A stretch of DNA of 6,337 bases from Clostridiales bacterium (GCA_012514855.1 JAAYZL010000211.1:1-6337); one strand, 5' to 3'; positions 1 to 6,170 are shown, counted from the stretch's first letter. The notes: generated by a model from the letters alone, not told the origin. Made by a program: numbers and translations.

Positions 1-682
1 CGGTAAAATAGTAGCCAACTCCCCATTTTGTGAAAATGTATTCGGGCTGGCTGGGCACGCGCTCTATTTTTTCGCGCAGGCGGCGGATATGCACGTCGAC
101 GGTGCGCAAATCGCCCAGGTAGTCGTATTTCCAGATCGTCTCCAGCAGGTTTTCGCGGGAAAACACCTTGCCGCGGTTCGTGACGAAGAGCTGCAGGAGG
201 TCGAATTCCTTGGCCGTCAGGTTGACCTCCTGCCCGGCGATCGACACCGAGCGGTTGTTCATGTTGATCTGCATGTCGCGAACCGTGACCACGCGCTGCG
301 CGGTCTCGCGCTGCATCATCGCCGTCCGGCGGAAGATCGTCTTGATGCGCGCCTTGACCTCGAGGATGTTGAAGGGTTTCGTCATATAGTCGTCCGCGCC
401 GTACTCGAGGCCGAGGATCTTGTCCATGTCGTCGCCCTTCGCGGTCAGCATGATGATGGGCACGTTGCTGCGCTCGCGGATGCGCTGGCAGACCTCGATG
501 CCGTCCAACTTGGGCAGCATCACGTCGAGCAGCACCAGGTCGTACTGCCCGGAAAGAAACTTGTTGACGGCGTCCTCGCCGTCCTGCGCCGATTCGGTCT
601 CGTAGCCGTCCTGCTCGAGGCTGTACTTCAGACCCTTGACGATCAACGGCTCGTCGTCGACGATCAGAATTCTCTTCGGCAT
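1..682 (-). CDS. OmpR/PhoB-family response regulator, WalR-like (3' end cut by window)
   Basis: This is a two-component response regulator that binds DNA when phosphorylated by a partner histidine kinase. Reading the minus strand from the ATG at 682 gives 227 codons in one open frame that runs off the left edge. The receiver domain (about residues 1-118) starts MPKRILIVDDEP and has the acidic pair D9/D10, phospho-acceptor D53 in LLDVMLP, T80 in MLTAK and K102 in TKPF. A winged-helix domain follows (about 130-227), with LTAKEFDLL at 155-163 and the recognition-helix region RTVDVHIRRLREKIE at 193-207. The wing ends WGVGYYF, so only a few residues are missing. The stretch KYDYLGDLRTVDV resembles WalR (YycF) of Gram-positive bacteria, but VanR/PhoP-type paralogs are also close, so I give no symbol. 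A GGGAGG ribosome binding site lies about 6 nt before the start. The kinase gene would be expected beyond position 1. The gene diverges from a D,D-carboxypeptidase, which fits a cell-wall regulator. Confidence 0.95.
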   Translation of the reverse strand, partial: MPKRILIVDDEPLIVKGLKYSLEQDGYETESAQDGEDAVNKFLSGQYDLVLLDVMLPKLDGIEVCQRIRERSNVPIIMLTAKGDDMDKILGLEYGADDYMTKPFNILEVKARIKTIFRRTAMMQRETAQRVVTVRDMQINMNNRSVSIAGQEVNLTAKEFDLLQLFVTNRGKVFSRENLLETIWKYDYLGDLRTVDVHIRRLREKIERVPSQPEYIFTKWGVGYYFT

Positions 683-750
683 CTTTTCCCTCCCGCGCGC
701 CCGGCATATATGACGCGTCGACATCAGTATTTCACGGTTTTGTCATTTTT

Positions 751-779
751 ATTATATACGATTGACCGGGATATTTCAA
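751..779 (-). promoter_or_regulatory. Sigma-A type promoter of the response regulator
   Basis: On the minus strand a TTGAAA -35 box (779-774) is followed by a 17-nt spacer and a perfect TATAAT -10 box (756-751). The predicted transcript starts near 744, giving a leader of about 60 nt before the regulator's ATG. The block is AT-rich against a GC-rich background, which supports it. Confidence 0.75.
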
Positions 780-815
780 GCGCGCTCCGCCAAATGTTAG
801 GATTTTACATAATGC

Positions 816-845
816 TGTACAAACCGAGGCGAAAAATGCTATACT
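816..845 (+). promoter_or_regulatory. Candidate promoter of the carboxypeptidase-ribokinase unit
   Basis: An extended -10 element TGCTATACT (TATACT at 840-845) lies 18 nt after a weak -35-like TGTACA (816-821). Transcription would start near 852 and leave a leader of about 79 nt. The -10 with its TG extension is convincing, but the -35 is poor, so an activator or a different alignment is possible. No better candidate is visible between 783 and 915. Confidence 0.45.
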
Positions 846-915
846 GTATAAGGTTCAGCCGTTGGCGGGCCGCCGAGAGGCGGGCGCGCCTTTCCATGTG
901 AAAAAATCCGCGCAC

Positions 916-923
916 AAAGGAGA
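916..923 (+). promoter_or_regulatory. Ribosome binding site fixing the carboxypeptidase start
   Basis: AAAGGAGA lies 7 nt before the ATG at 931. It selects that ATG over an in-frame TTG at 862, which has no comparable site and would put 23 hydrophilic residues ahead of the signal peptide. Confidence 0.85.
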
Positions 924-930
924 TTCCGCC

Positions 931-2493
931 ATGCGCCGCAGGGCATTCGCGTTCGTCATTCTGTTGATCTCTGTGTTCGCGCTGCTTTCGCCCGCCGCGC
1001 TCGCCGTGGCGCCGGGCGACTGGGACAAAAGCCGGCCGGGCGTGCTCGAGGCGGGCCACCTGTACTCGAAGGCCGCCGTGCTGATCGACTTTGAGACCGG
1101 CGACGTGCTCTTTGACAAGAACGCGGAGGCCCGCATGTACCCGGCGAGCACGACGAAGATGATGACGCTGCTGCTCGCGCTCGAGAGCGACATACCGCTC
1201 GGCCGCGTGATCACGATTCCGGACGCGGCGAAGAACATCCCCGACCACAGCTCGCTCGTGCCGGTCTTTCCGGGCGAGCAGATGACGTTTCAGGATTTGC
1301 TCTACGGCGTCACGATCAACTCCGGCAACGACGGCTCGAACGCGATCGCGGTGCTCGTCGGCGGCAGCATCGAGGCGTTCGTCCAACGGATGAACGAGCG
1401 CGCGGCGGAGATCGGCTGCACGGACACGCACTTCTCCAACGCGCACGGCTACCACGACGCGACGCACTACACGACCGCGATGGATTTGGCCAAAATCGCG
1501 CGGGTCGCGATGCGGAACGAGACCTTCCGCGCGATCGTCGCCGCCAAGAGCTACACGCTCGCCCCGACGGTCAACCGCAAGGAGCTTACGCTCCCGACGC
1601 GCGTGAACCTGATGATGTCGGGCGACAGGTATTTCTACGAGTGGTGCATCGGCATCAAGACCGGATACACGGACAAGGCGGGGCAGTGCTTCGTCGGCGC
1701 GGCTGAGCGCGACGGCGTGACGCTGATCTCGGTCGTTCTCAACTCCGCGCCGTCGGTGACGACGCAGAAGTGGTCGGACACGGGGAAGCTGTTCGAATAC
1801 GGCTTCGAGCAGTACGACCGGTATCTGCTGATGGAGCTCTACGACCTCGCCGGGCGCGACTTGAACGCGATCACGATCGAGAACGCCGCGAAGGACGACG
1901 CGATGAAGGGCTCGCTGTCGCTTCGAATGACGCAAGTGAGCGATTCCGACTACGCGCGCCGCGTGCGCAAGGGCGACCGCGCGCTCGGCGAGGCGGTGGC
2001 GGACTTCAAGGCGCGGACCACCGTCGCGCTGAACGAGGGGCTGAGGGCGCCGATCGAGGAGGGCGAGATCGTAGGCACTTTGACCTACGCGTCCAGGGAG
2101 GGCGACACGCTGACCGCGATGCTGACCGCCGACCGCGCGATCGAGGCCCGGCCCGAGTACGCGACCGTCTACGACGTGCTGCCGTTCCTCAAGCCGATGG
2201 AGCCGTTCTTCTCGAGCGGCTGGGCGACGTACACCCTGATCGCCGTCGCCGCGCTGGTCGCGGTGCTGATCGTGTTCTCGGCGCGCAGGCGGGCCCGGAA
2301 AAACCGCCGCCGCCAGCGGATCTACGAGCTGAAGCGGCGCGAATACAACCGCGTCGAGGCCGAGCGCCGGCGCGAGGAGATGCGCAGAAGGGCCGCCCGC
2401 CGCCGCAGACCGGCCCCGCGGGGGAGGCCCGCTCCGAGGCCGCAGGGCCATTCCGCGCGCAGAAGGTCGCGGGAGACGGACTACTTCAATTAG
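931..2493 (+). CDS. D-alanyl-D-alanine carboxypeptidase (peptidase S11, DacF/DacA type) with Arg-rich tail
   Basis: This penicillin-binding protein removes the terminal D-Ala from peptidoglycan stem peptides outside the membrane and so limits cross-linking. The 520-residue product begins with a signal peptide (MRRR, then a hydrophobic run to about residue 20) and a likely cleavage site after ALA at 23-25. The three S11 active-site motifs are intact: S73-T-T-K76, S131-G-N133 and K243-T-G245. Residues of about 290-410 resemble the beta-rich C-terminal domain of PBP5-like enzymes. A single membrane segment at about 432-450 follows. Residues 451-520 form a very basic, probably cytoplasmic tail with 28 arginines by my count; its first part looks helical and the rest is rich in Pro/Arg. 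Most relatives I know end soon after the anchor, so the tail is unusual. Family assignment is firm, but the choice between the dacA, dacB and dacF names is not. A ribokinase gene follows after 16 nt, probably on the same transcript. Confidence 0.95.
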   Translation: MRRRAFAFVILLISVFALLSPAALAVAPGDWDKSRPGVLEAGHLYSKAAVLIDFETGDVLFDKNAEARMYPASTTKMMTLLLALESDIPLGRVITIPDAAKNIPDHSSLVPVFPGEQMTFQDLLYGVTINSGNDGSNAIAVLVGGSIEAFVQRMNERAAEIGCTDTHFSNAHGYHDATHYTTAMDLAKIARVAMRNETFRAIVAAKSYTLAPTVNRKELTLPTRVNLMMSGDRYFYEWCIGIKTGYTDKAGQCFVGAAERDGVTLISVVLNSAPSVTTQKWSDTGKLFEYGFEQYDRYLLMELYDLAGRDLNAITIENAAKDDAMKGSLSLRMTQVSDSDYARRVRKGDRALGEAVADFKARTTVALNEGLRAPIEEGEIVGTLTYASREGDTLTAMLTADRAIEARPEYATVYDVLPFLKPMEPFFSSGWATYTLIAVAALVAVLIVFSARRRARKNRRRQRIYELKRREYNRVEAERRREEMRRRAARRRRPAPRGRPAPRPQGHSARRRSRETDYFN

Positions 2494-2509
2494 CGGAGGA
2501 TCGCTTGCG

Positions 2510-3418
2510 ATGAAGAAAGCCGCGGTGATCGGCTCGATCAACATGGACATGGTGACGGTCGTCGAGCGCTTCCCGAGGGCCGGCGAGACGCTGACCGGCA
2601 AGTCGTTTTCGACGGTGCCCGGCGGCAAGGGCGCGAACCAGGCGGTCGCACTCGGGCGGCTCGGCGTGCCGGTTCGGATGGCCGGGCTCGTCGGCTCCGA
2701 CGCGTTCGGCGCGGAGTACGTCCGGCACTTCGAGAAGAACGGCGTGGACACGTCGCTCGTCGGCGTGTCGGAGGGCAACACGACCGGCACCGCGACGATC
2801 GAGGTCAATTTTCAGGGGGAGAACCACATCGTCGTCGTGCCCGGCGCGAACGGCGACTGCACGCTTTCGTGGCTCGACGGGATTCTCGGAAAGCTCGCGG
2901 ACGCGGACATCTTCCTCCTGCAGCACGAGATACCGCACGAGGTCGTCTTTTCCGCGATCCGGCGGCTTAACGCGATGGGGAAGACCGTGATCCTCGACCC
3001 CGCGCCCGCCGCGGAGGTGCCGGAGGACGCGCTTCAAATGATCGACTACATCACGCCGAACGAGACGGAGCTGCGCGCGATCACGCCGTCGCTGCCGGAG
3101 GGCGCGGACGCGGTCGAGCGCATGGAAACTCTGCTGTCGCGGGGCGTCGGCTGCGTGGTTCATAAGGCGGGGAAAGACGGGGCGTACGTCGCGACCCGGG
3201 ACGGGATCGAACACGTGCCGGGGTTCCCGGTCGAGGCCGTCGACACGACCGCCGCCGGGGATACGTTCAACGCCGGCTTCGCCGCGGGGCTTTCGATGGG
3301 GCTGCCGCTTCCGGAGGCCGCGAAGATGGCGAACGCCGCCGCCGCGATCTCCGTAACCGCGTACGGCGCGCAGGCGGGGATGCCGACGATGGAGCAGGTC
3401 CTGAAATTCCTCGGCTGA
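2510..3418 (+). CDS. rbsK: Ribokinase (PfkB-family sugar kinase)
   Basis: Ribokinase phosphorylates D-ribose to ribose-5-phosphate with ATP in the cytoplasm, feeding the pentose phosphate pathway and nucleotide synthesis. The 302-residue length is normal. It opens with the ribokinase-like GSINMDMV (8-15) and carries the substrate-side signature GGKGANQA (38-45), the PNETE motif (183-187) and the PfkB signature 2 DTTAAGDTF (245-253), with D251 as the expected catalytic base. The end (AAAAISVTAYGAQ) closely matches the AAAAIAVTRKGAQ stretch of E. coli RbsK. A GGAGGA site at 2495-2500 lies 9 nt before the ATG. The gene sits 16 nt after the carboxypeptidase and has no promoter of its own. No ribose transporter, mutarotase or LacI-type repressor is visible, so a related sugar or nucleoside ribose cannot be excluded as substrate. 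The hairpin terminator starts 2 nt after the stop. Confidence 0.93.
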   Translation: MKKAAVIGSINMDMVTVVERFPRAGETLTGKSFSTVPGGKGANQAVALGRLGVPVRMAGLVGSDAFGAEYVRHFEKNGVDTSLVGVSEGNTTGTATIEVNFQGENHIVVVPGANGDCTLSWLDGILGKLADADIFLLQHEIPHEVVFSAIRRLNAMGKTVILDPAPAAEVPEDALQMIDYITPNETELRAITPSLPEGADAVERMETLLSRGVGCVVHKAGKDGAYVATRDGIEHVPGFPVEAVDTTAAGDTFNAGFAAGLSMGLPLPEAAKMANAAAAISVTAYGAQAGMPTMEQVLKFLG

Positions 3419-3419
3419 A

Positions 3420-3464
3420 CGAAAAGGCCGCCGCCCGCTTGCGGGCGGCGGCCTTTTCGTTTTT
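3420..3464 (+). terminator. Strong rho-independent terminator after ribokinase, shared by convergent genes
   Basis: Perfect inverted arms at 3420-3437 and 3442-3459 form an 18-bp stem with a CTTG loop and a very GC-rich core. Five T residues follow at 3460-3464. On the minus strand the same stem lies after the rubrerythrin stop. There the stem ends in CCTTTTCG but no long T tract follows, so it should end rightward transcription best and leftward transcription less surely. Confidence 0.93.
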
Positions 3465-3467
3465 GGC

Positions 3468-4004
3468 TCAATAGTTCTTCGCGTTGAGCTCGAAGTAGGC
3501 CTGCGGGTGCGCGCAGACGGGGCACAGCTCGGGCGCGGCGGGGCCTACGTGGATGTGGCCGCAGTTCGCGCACTTCCAGACGGCGACGCCGTCCTTCACA
3601 AACACCTTGCCGTCCTCGATGTTCTTGAGCAGCGCGAGGTAGCGCGCCTCGTGCTCCTTCTCGATCGCGGCGACGCCCTCGAACAGGTTCGCGATCTGCT
3701 CGAAGCCCTCCTCGCGCGCCTCCTTCGCGAAGTTCGCGTACATGTCCGTCCACTCGTAGTTCTCGCCCGCGGCGGCGTCCTTGAGGTTCGCCATCGTGTC
3801 GGCGATGCCGCCGTGCAGCAGCTTGAACCAGAGCTTCGCGTGCTCCTTCTCGTTGTCCGCCGTCTCCAGGAACAGGTGCGAGATCTGCTCGTAGCCGTCC
3901 TTCTTCGCCTTCGAGGCGTAGTAGGTGTACTTGTTGCGAGCCTGCGATTCTCCTGCGAACGCAGCCATGAGGTTGGCCTCGGTGCGGGTGCCCTTCAAAT
4001 TCAT
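3468..4004 (-). CDS. rbr: Rubrerythrin
   Basis: Rubrerythrin is a cytoplasmic non-haem iron protein that reduces hydrogen peroxide in anaerobes. It takes electrons through a rubredoxin-type centre, usually supplied by NAD(P)H-dependent partners. The 178-residue product has an N-terminal ferritin-like four-helix domain (about 1-135) and a C-terminal rubredoxin-like domain (about 140-178). Aligned by eye with Desulfovibrio vulgaris rubrerythrin, all expected di-iron ligands are present: E19, E52, H55, E81, E84, E115 and H118. The FeS4 site is C145/C148 (CANC) and C161/C164 (CPVC). An ideal AAGGAGG site (4019-4013) lies 8 nt before the ATG. The gene starts 24 nt after the DUF5131 stop and probably shares its transcript. 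I see no convincing separate promoter and no obvious PerR box. The gene converges on ribokinase at the shared hairpin. Confidence 0.97.
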   Translation of the reverse strand: MNLKGTRTEANLMAAFAGESQARNKYTYYASKAKKDGYEQISHLFLETADNEKEHAKLWFKLLHGGIADTMANLKDAAAGENYEWTDMYANFAKEAREEGFEQIANLFEGVAAIEKEHEARYLALLKNIEDGKVFVKDGVAVWKCANCGHIHVGPAAPELCPVCAHPQAYFELNAKNY

Positions 4005-4028
4005 GTTCAGTTCCTCCTTATCGGCATT

Positions 4029-4784
4029 TCAGTTTCTAATATACCCCGGCTGTGCCGGAGATGAAACGCACATCAGATCGATTTTTGCCTTTTTCGCCTG
4101 CGCCATTTGCAGCCTGCGCTCGATCCGGTAGCGCAACCCGTCCTTTACGAAGTTCGCGCCGGTCTGCTTGAAGCAGAACCCGACGCCGGCTTTCAGACAT
4201 TGGTCGCGGAGCGAAAGCACCCATTCGTAGCGCAGTTCGCGCGCGTTCGGGCCGGACTCGCCGCCGGCGACGACCAGCCGGATGCGCCCGTCCAGCCGGC
4301 GGCCGAGGTCGATCGGCCCGAGCATCGGCTCGCAGACGACGAACCGGCTTCGGATCGGAAGGCGCAGAAACGCGTCCATCCGCTCGTCCGCGCGGCGCTG
4401 GTTCTCGCACGTCAGGGCGATCTCGACGTTCTCGTAGCCTTCGCCCCAGTCCGCGGGGAGGCAGTCCGCCATCCGGAGTATCCGCTTCGTGATGATCGTA
4501 AACGACACGTCCGGGCGGGCGCGGATCATCCTCCACGCGTCCTCCCGCCACGCGTCCGCCTCCGGGACGAAGAAGTCCGAGGTCATGCACGCGAAGACGT
4601 GGCTGCCGCTCTCCATCCTGAAGCTGCCGTCGCGCCGCCTCTTTACGGGCAGGTCGAACGCCGCGGTCTTTTTGACCTCGGAGCTCTCTCGGCCGACGGT
4701 CGCGTCGCGGCGGTAGACGTAGCAGTTCCGGCATCCCTCGGAGTACTTTTGGCAGCCGTGCCAGGGATTCCAGCAGCCGTCCAT
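4029..4784 (-). CDS. DUF5131 family protein (phage Gp37/Gp68-like, radical-SAM-like Cys cluster)
   Basis: The function of this family is not established. The 251-residue product starts MDGCWNPWHGCQKYSEGC and has the family's N-terminal cysteine cluster C4, C11, C18 and C21, where C11-x6-C18-x2-C21 resembles an iron-sulfur or radical-SAM-type site. Other hallmarks are ITKR (98-101), a CEPMLGPIDL stretch (151-160), GGESGPNAR (174-182), LRDQC (192-196) and FKQTG (205-209). Despite the family's phage-derived name, no other phage gene is present here. I chose the ATG at 4784 rather than the TTG one codon earlier, because the ATG shares its A with the nitroreductase stop (TGATG), a typical translational-coupling junction; no strong SD of its own is seen. 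In other genomes such proteins often pair with a three-Cys-motif partner (TcmP); none lies in this window. Rubrerythrin follows 24 nt downstream. Family assignment is strong; biochemical role unknown. Confidence 0.88.
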   Translation of the reverse strand: MDGCWNPWHGCQKYSEGCRNCYVYRRDATVGRESSEVKKTAAFDLPVKRRRDGSFRMESGSHVFACMTSDFFVPEADAWREDAWRMIRARPDVSFTIITKRILRMADCLPADWGEGYENVEIALTCENQRRADERMDAFLRLPIRSRFVVCEPMLGPIDLGRRLDGRIRLVVAGGESGPNARELRYEWVLSLRDQCLKAGVGFCFKQTGANFVKDGLRYRIERRLQMAQAKKAKIDLMCVSSPAQPGYIRN

Positions 4785-5335
4785 CAAATGCGCGAGACGA
4801 GGCCCTCCCGGATCGGATGGGCGTCCTTCGAGAGCGTCGGCCTTCCGACGGCGACCGCGATCGCGAATTTATGCCCCTCCGGGAATTTGAACGCCTTTTC
4901 GTACGCCGGGCCCTTCGGGGACAGGAACACGTCCATCGGCCTTCCGAGGATCACGGTTCCCAGCCCGATCGAGTGCGCCGCGAGCGCGATCGTCTGCGCC
5001 GCGATGCCGCAGTCGATCTGCGAATAGCGCGTCGGAGCTTCGACCGGCGTCGAGATGAAGATGACCGTCGGCGCGCGGAAGAACAGGTTGTAGCCGTCCC
5101 TCACCTCCGCCTTCGCGGGGTCGCCGCCCGCGAGCGCGACGTAGTCGCGCGCGAATTCGTCCAGGATCGCCCTGTCCTGCACGACGCTGAAGTGCCACGG
5201 CTGCGAGTTGCGCGCGCTCGGGGCCTGCTGGGCCGCCGTAAGCAGCGTCCGGAGCTGCTCCTCCGTGATCCGCTCCGCCGCGTAGCCGCGGATGCTGCGG
5301 CGGTCGGCGATGGCCTGCAATACCGGATTGTTCAT
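4784..5335 (-). CDS. Nitroreductase family FMN-dependent oxidoreductase
   Basis: Members of this family are flavoproteins that use NAD(P)H to reduce nitro compounds, quinones, flavins or other acceptors in the cytoplasm, usually as dimers. The 183-residue protein has the N-terminal FMN-phosphate motif DRRSIRGY (11-18), the conserved APSARNSQPWHF (38-49), and the stretch IDCGIAAQTIALAAHSIGLG (107-126) typical of the dimer/FMN core. It ends with VAVGRPT (161-167) before a short tail. An open frame extends about 110 residues further upstream, but that part overlaps the preceding gene in another frame. The ATG at 5335 is chosen because GGGGAGGT lies 7 nt before it and because similarity begins there. 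Its ATG overlaps the upstream stop (ATGA), and its own stop overlaps the next start (TGATG), so it is translationally coupled on both sides. Physiological substrate cannot be told from sequence. Supplying electrons for the neighbouring rubrerythrin is possible but only inference. Confidence 0.92.
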   Translation of the reverse strand: MNNPVLQAIADRRSIRGYAAERITEEQLRTLLTAAQQAPSARNSQPWHFSVVQDRAILDEFARDYVALAGGDPAKAEVRDGYNLFFRAPTVIFISTPVEAPTRYSQIDCGIAAQTIALAAHSIGLGTVILGRPMDVFLSPKGPAYEKAFKFPEGHKFAIAVAVGRPTLSKDAHPIREGLVSRI

Positions 5336-5943
5336 AAAAAATACCTCCCCGTGATCGCTTCGAGCTTGGGAATCAGTTCGTCGAGAAAGCGCCGGATGTA
5401 ATTTGGGTCGATGTGCCCGACCGGCTCCCCGTGCGGGCAGGGGCGGTCGTAGAACGTGAGCTGCTCGTCGCGCCACTGCGACAGCTCCGCCTCCGAGAGC
5501 ATCGGGTGGTCGCTCGGCGGACGGGCGATTTTCAGCAACTCGAACAGCGGCCCGCGCTCCGGCGCGTCGCGGTAGAGCGCGTAGTCGGTCTGGTACACGT
5601 CGTTGTAATAGGGCATCGGCCGCACGTTGCCGAGCTCGTTGACGAACTCCGGAAAGTCGCGCTTGACGCACGGAATCCAGTGCCCGTCGGTCAGCACGTG
5701 TATGCCGTAGCCGACGTCGAACGGCTCGAACCGCTCCCGCCAGTAGGCGTGCACGTTTTCCTCGGCGACGCTGACCCAGTTGCCCAGGTGAAACTCGTTT
5801 TTGCGCGATTTGTCGTTCAGGAAGCGTATGTGCATGGCGTCCGGCGAGATCGCGCCGAGGTAGAACTCGGGGCTCTCAAAGTATTCCGGCCGGCCGGCGG
5901 CCCAGCGGTGCGCCGCGAGAAGGTGTACCATTGAAAGCGCCAT
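5332..5943 (-). CDS. Zinc-dependent phospholipase C-like hydrolase
   Basis: The 203-residue product resembles the family annotated as zinc-dependent phospholipase C-like proteins of Firmicutes. The characteristic start is MVHLLAAHRW followed by FYLGAISPDAMH. Candidate metal ligands, in the order typical of the family, are H7, D35 (SPDAMH), H52 (EFHLG), and H82 with D86 and H88 (GIHVLTDGHW). Unlike secreted bacterial phospholipases C, it has no signal peptide and no mature N-terminal Trp ligand, so a cytoplasmic enzyme is expected and phospholipid need not be its substrate. The second half has no motif I recognise beyond a Tyr/Pro/Asp-rich stretch. The start is set by GGAGGAC at 5954-5948, 4 nt before the ATG, and by a good promoter just upstream. 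It is the first gene of the leftward unit, and its stop overlaps the nitroreductase start (ATGA). Fold assignment is moderate; reaction unknown. Confidence 0.75.
   Translation of the reverse strand: MALSMVHLLAAHRWAAGRPEYFESPEFYLGAISPDAMHIRFLNDKSRKNEFHLGNWVSVAEENVHAYWRERFEPFDVGYGIHVLTDGHWIPCVKRDFPEFVNELGNVRPMPYYNDVYQTDYALYRDAPERGPLFELLKIARPPSDHPMLSEAELSQWRDEQLTFYDRPCPHGEPVGHIDPNYIRRFLDELIPKLEAITGRYFL
5343..5350 (-). promoter_or_regulatory. Ribosome binding site fixing the nitroreductase start
   Basis: On the minus strand GGGGAGGT lies 7 nt before the ATG at 5335. It is inside the last codons of the upstream hydrolase gene. It rules out the longer open frame that begins near 5671. Confidence 0.85.
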
Positions 5944-5970
5944 TTGCGTCCTCCGTTTCTCTCAACCCAT

Positions 5971-6000
5971 ATTATACCACAGAAAAGACGGCGGATTCAA
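5971..6000 (-). promoter_or_regulatory. Promoter of the hydrolase-nitroreductase-DUF5131-rubrerythrin unit
   Basis: On the minus strand TTGAAT (6000-5995) is followed by an 18-nt spacer and TATAAT (5976-5971), with an extended TGG just before the -10. The predicted start is near 5964, giving a short leader of about 21 nt that contains the GGAGGAC site. It is the only clear promoter seen for the four leftward genes. Confidence 0.75.
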
Positions 6001-6058
6001 GGGCAATACCGCACAATTCGGCGGCGCGCTGGCGGCTGCTTTTCCGCCATCTGCCGCA

Positions 6059-6102
6059 TGCAAATATCTTGATTTACCGTCAGTAAACCTTCAATATTTG
6101 CA
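6059..6102. repeat. AT-rich 44-bp dyad between divergent promoters
   Basis: Outer arms TGCAAATAT (6059-6067) and ATATTTGCA (6094-6102) are perfect 9-bp complements. Inner arms TTTAC (6073-6077) and GTAAA (6083-6087) flank the 5-nt centre CGTCA. The segments between outer and inner arms do not match. It lies about 60 bp upstream of the leftward -35 and about 77 bp upstream of the rightward -35. The 15-bp core looks like a dimeric repressor operator, but its role is unknown. Confidence 0.55.
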
Positions 6103-6144
6103 ATTGCATCTGACGAAAAATCCGCGCGCCATCACACCACCTCA

Positions 6145-6170
6145 TTTGCGCGGTATCGCCCAAGCGCAAA
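6145..6170. repeat. Short inverted repeat just upstream of the S-box promoter
   Basis: TTTGCGC (6145-6151) and GCGCAAA (6164-6170) are perfect 7-bp complements separated by 12 nt. The repeat ends 8 bp before the TTGACA box. It could be a regulator site, but in GC-rich DNA it could also be chance. Confidence 0.3.

Noticed and set aside
732..746. Four-codon ATG...TGA upstream reading frame in the response-regulator leader
   Set aside because: Its ATG falls at the predicted transcription start with no ribosome binding site, so translation is unlikely.
89..901. A 270-codon plus-strand open frame over the response regulator
   Set aside because: It is the antisense shadow of a clear OmpR-family gene and runs through the regulator's promoter.
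862..930. Upstream TTG start adding 23 residues to the carboxypeptidase
   Set aside because: It has no ribosome binding site and would bury the signal peptide. The ATG at 931 has AAAGGAGA at good spacing.
805..2808. A 667-codon minus-strand open frame
   Set aside because: It is antisense to the carboxypeptidase, which has intact catalytic motifs, a signal peptide and a ribosome binding site. The antisense product is low-complexity Arg/Ala/Val/His-rich, as expected from G/C third-position bias.
2486..3214. A 242-codon minus-strand open frame antisense to ribokinase
   Set aside because: Ribokinase on the other strand has all family motifs; the antisense product has biased, repetitive composition.
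4038..4043. TATATT as a -10 box for a separate rubrerythrin promoter
   Set aside because: No acceptable -35 box lies 16-19 nt upstream, so an internal promoter is not supported from sequence alone.
5336..5671. Extended N-terminus for the nitroreductase
   Set aside because: The extra part overlaps the hydrolase gene in another frame and lacks family similarity. The ATG at 5335 has a strong ribosome binding site.
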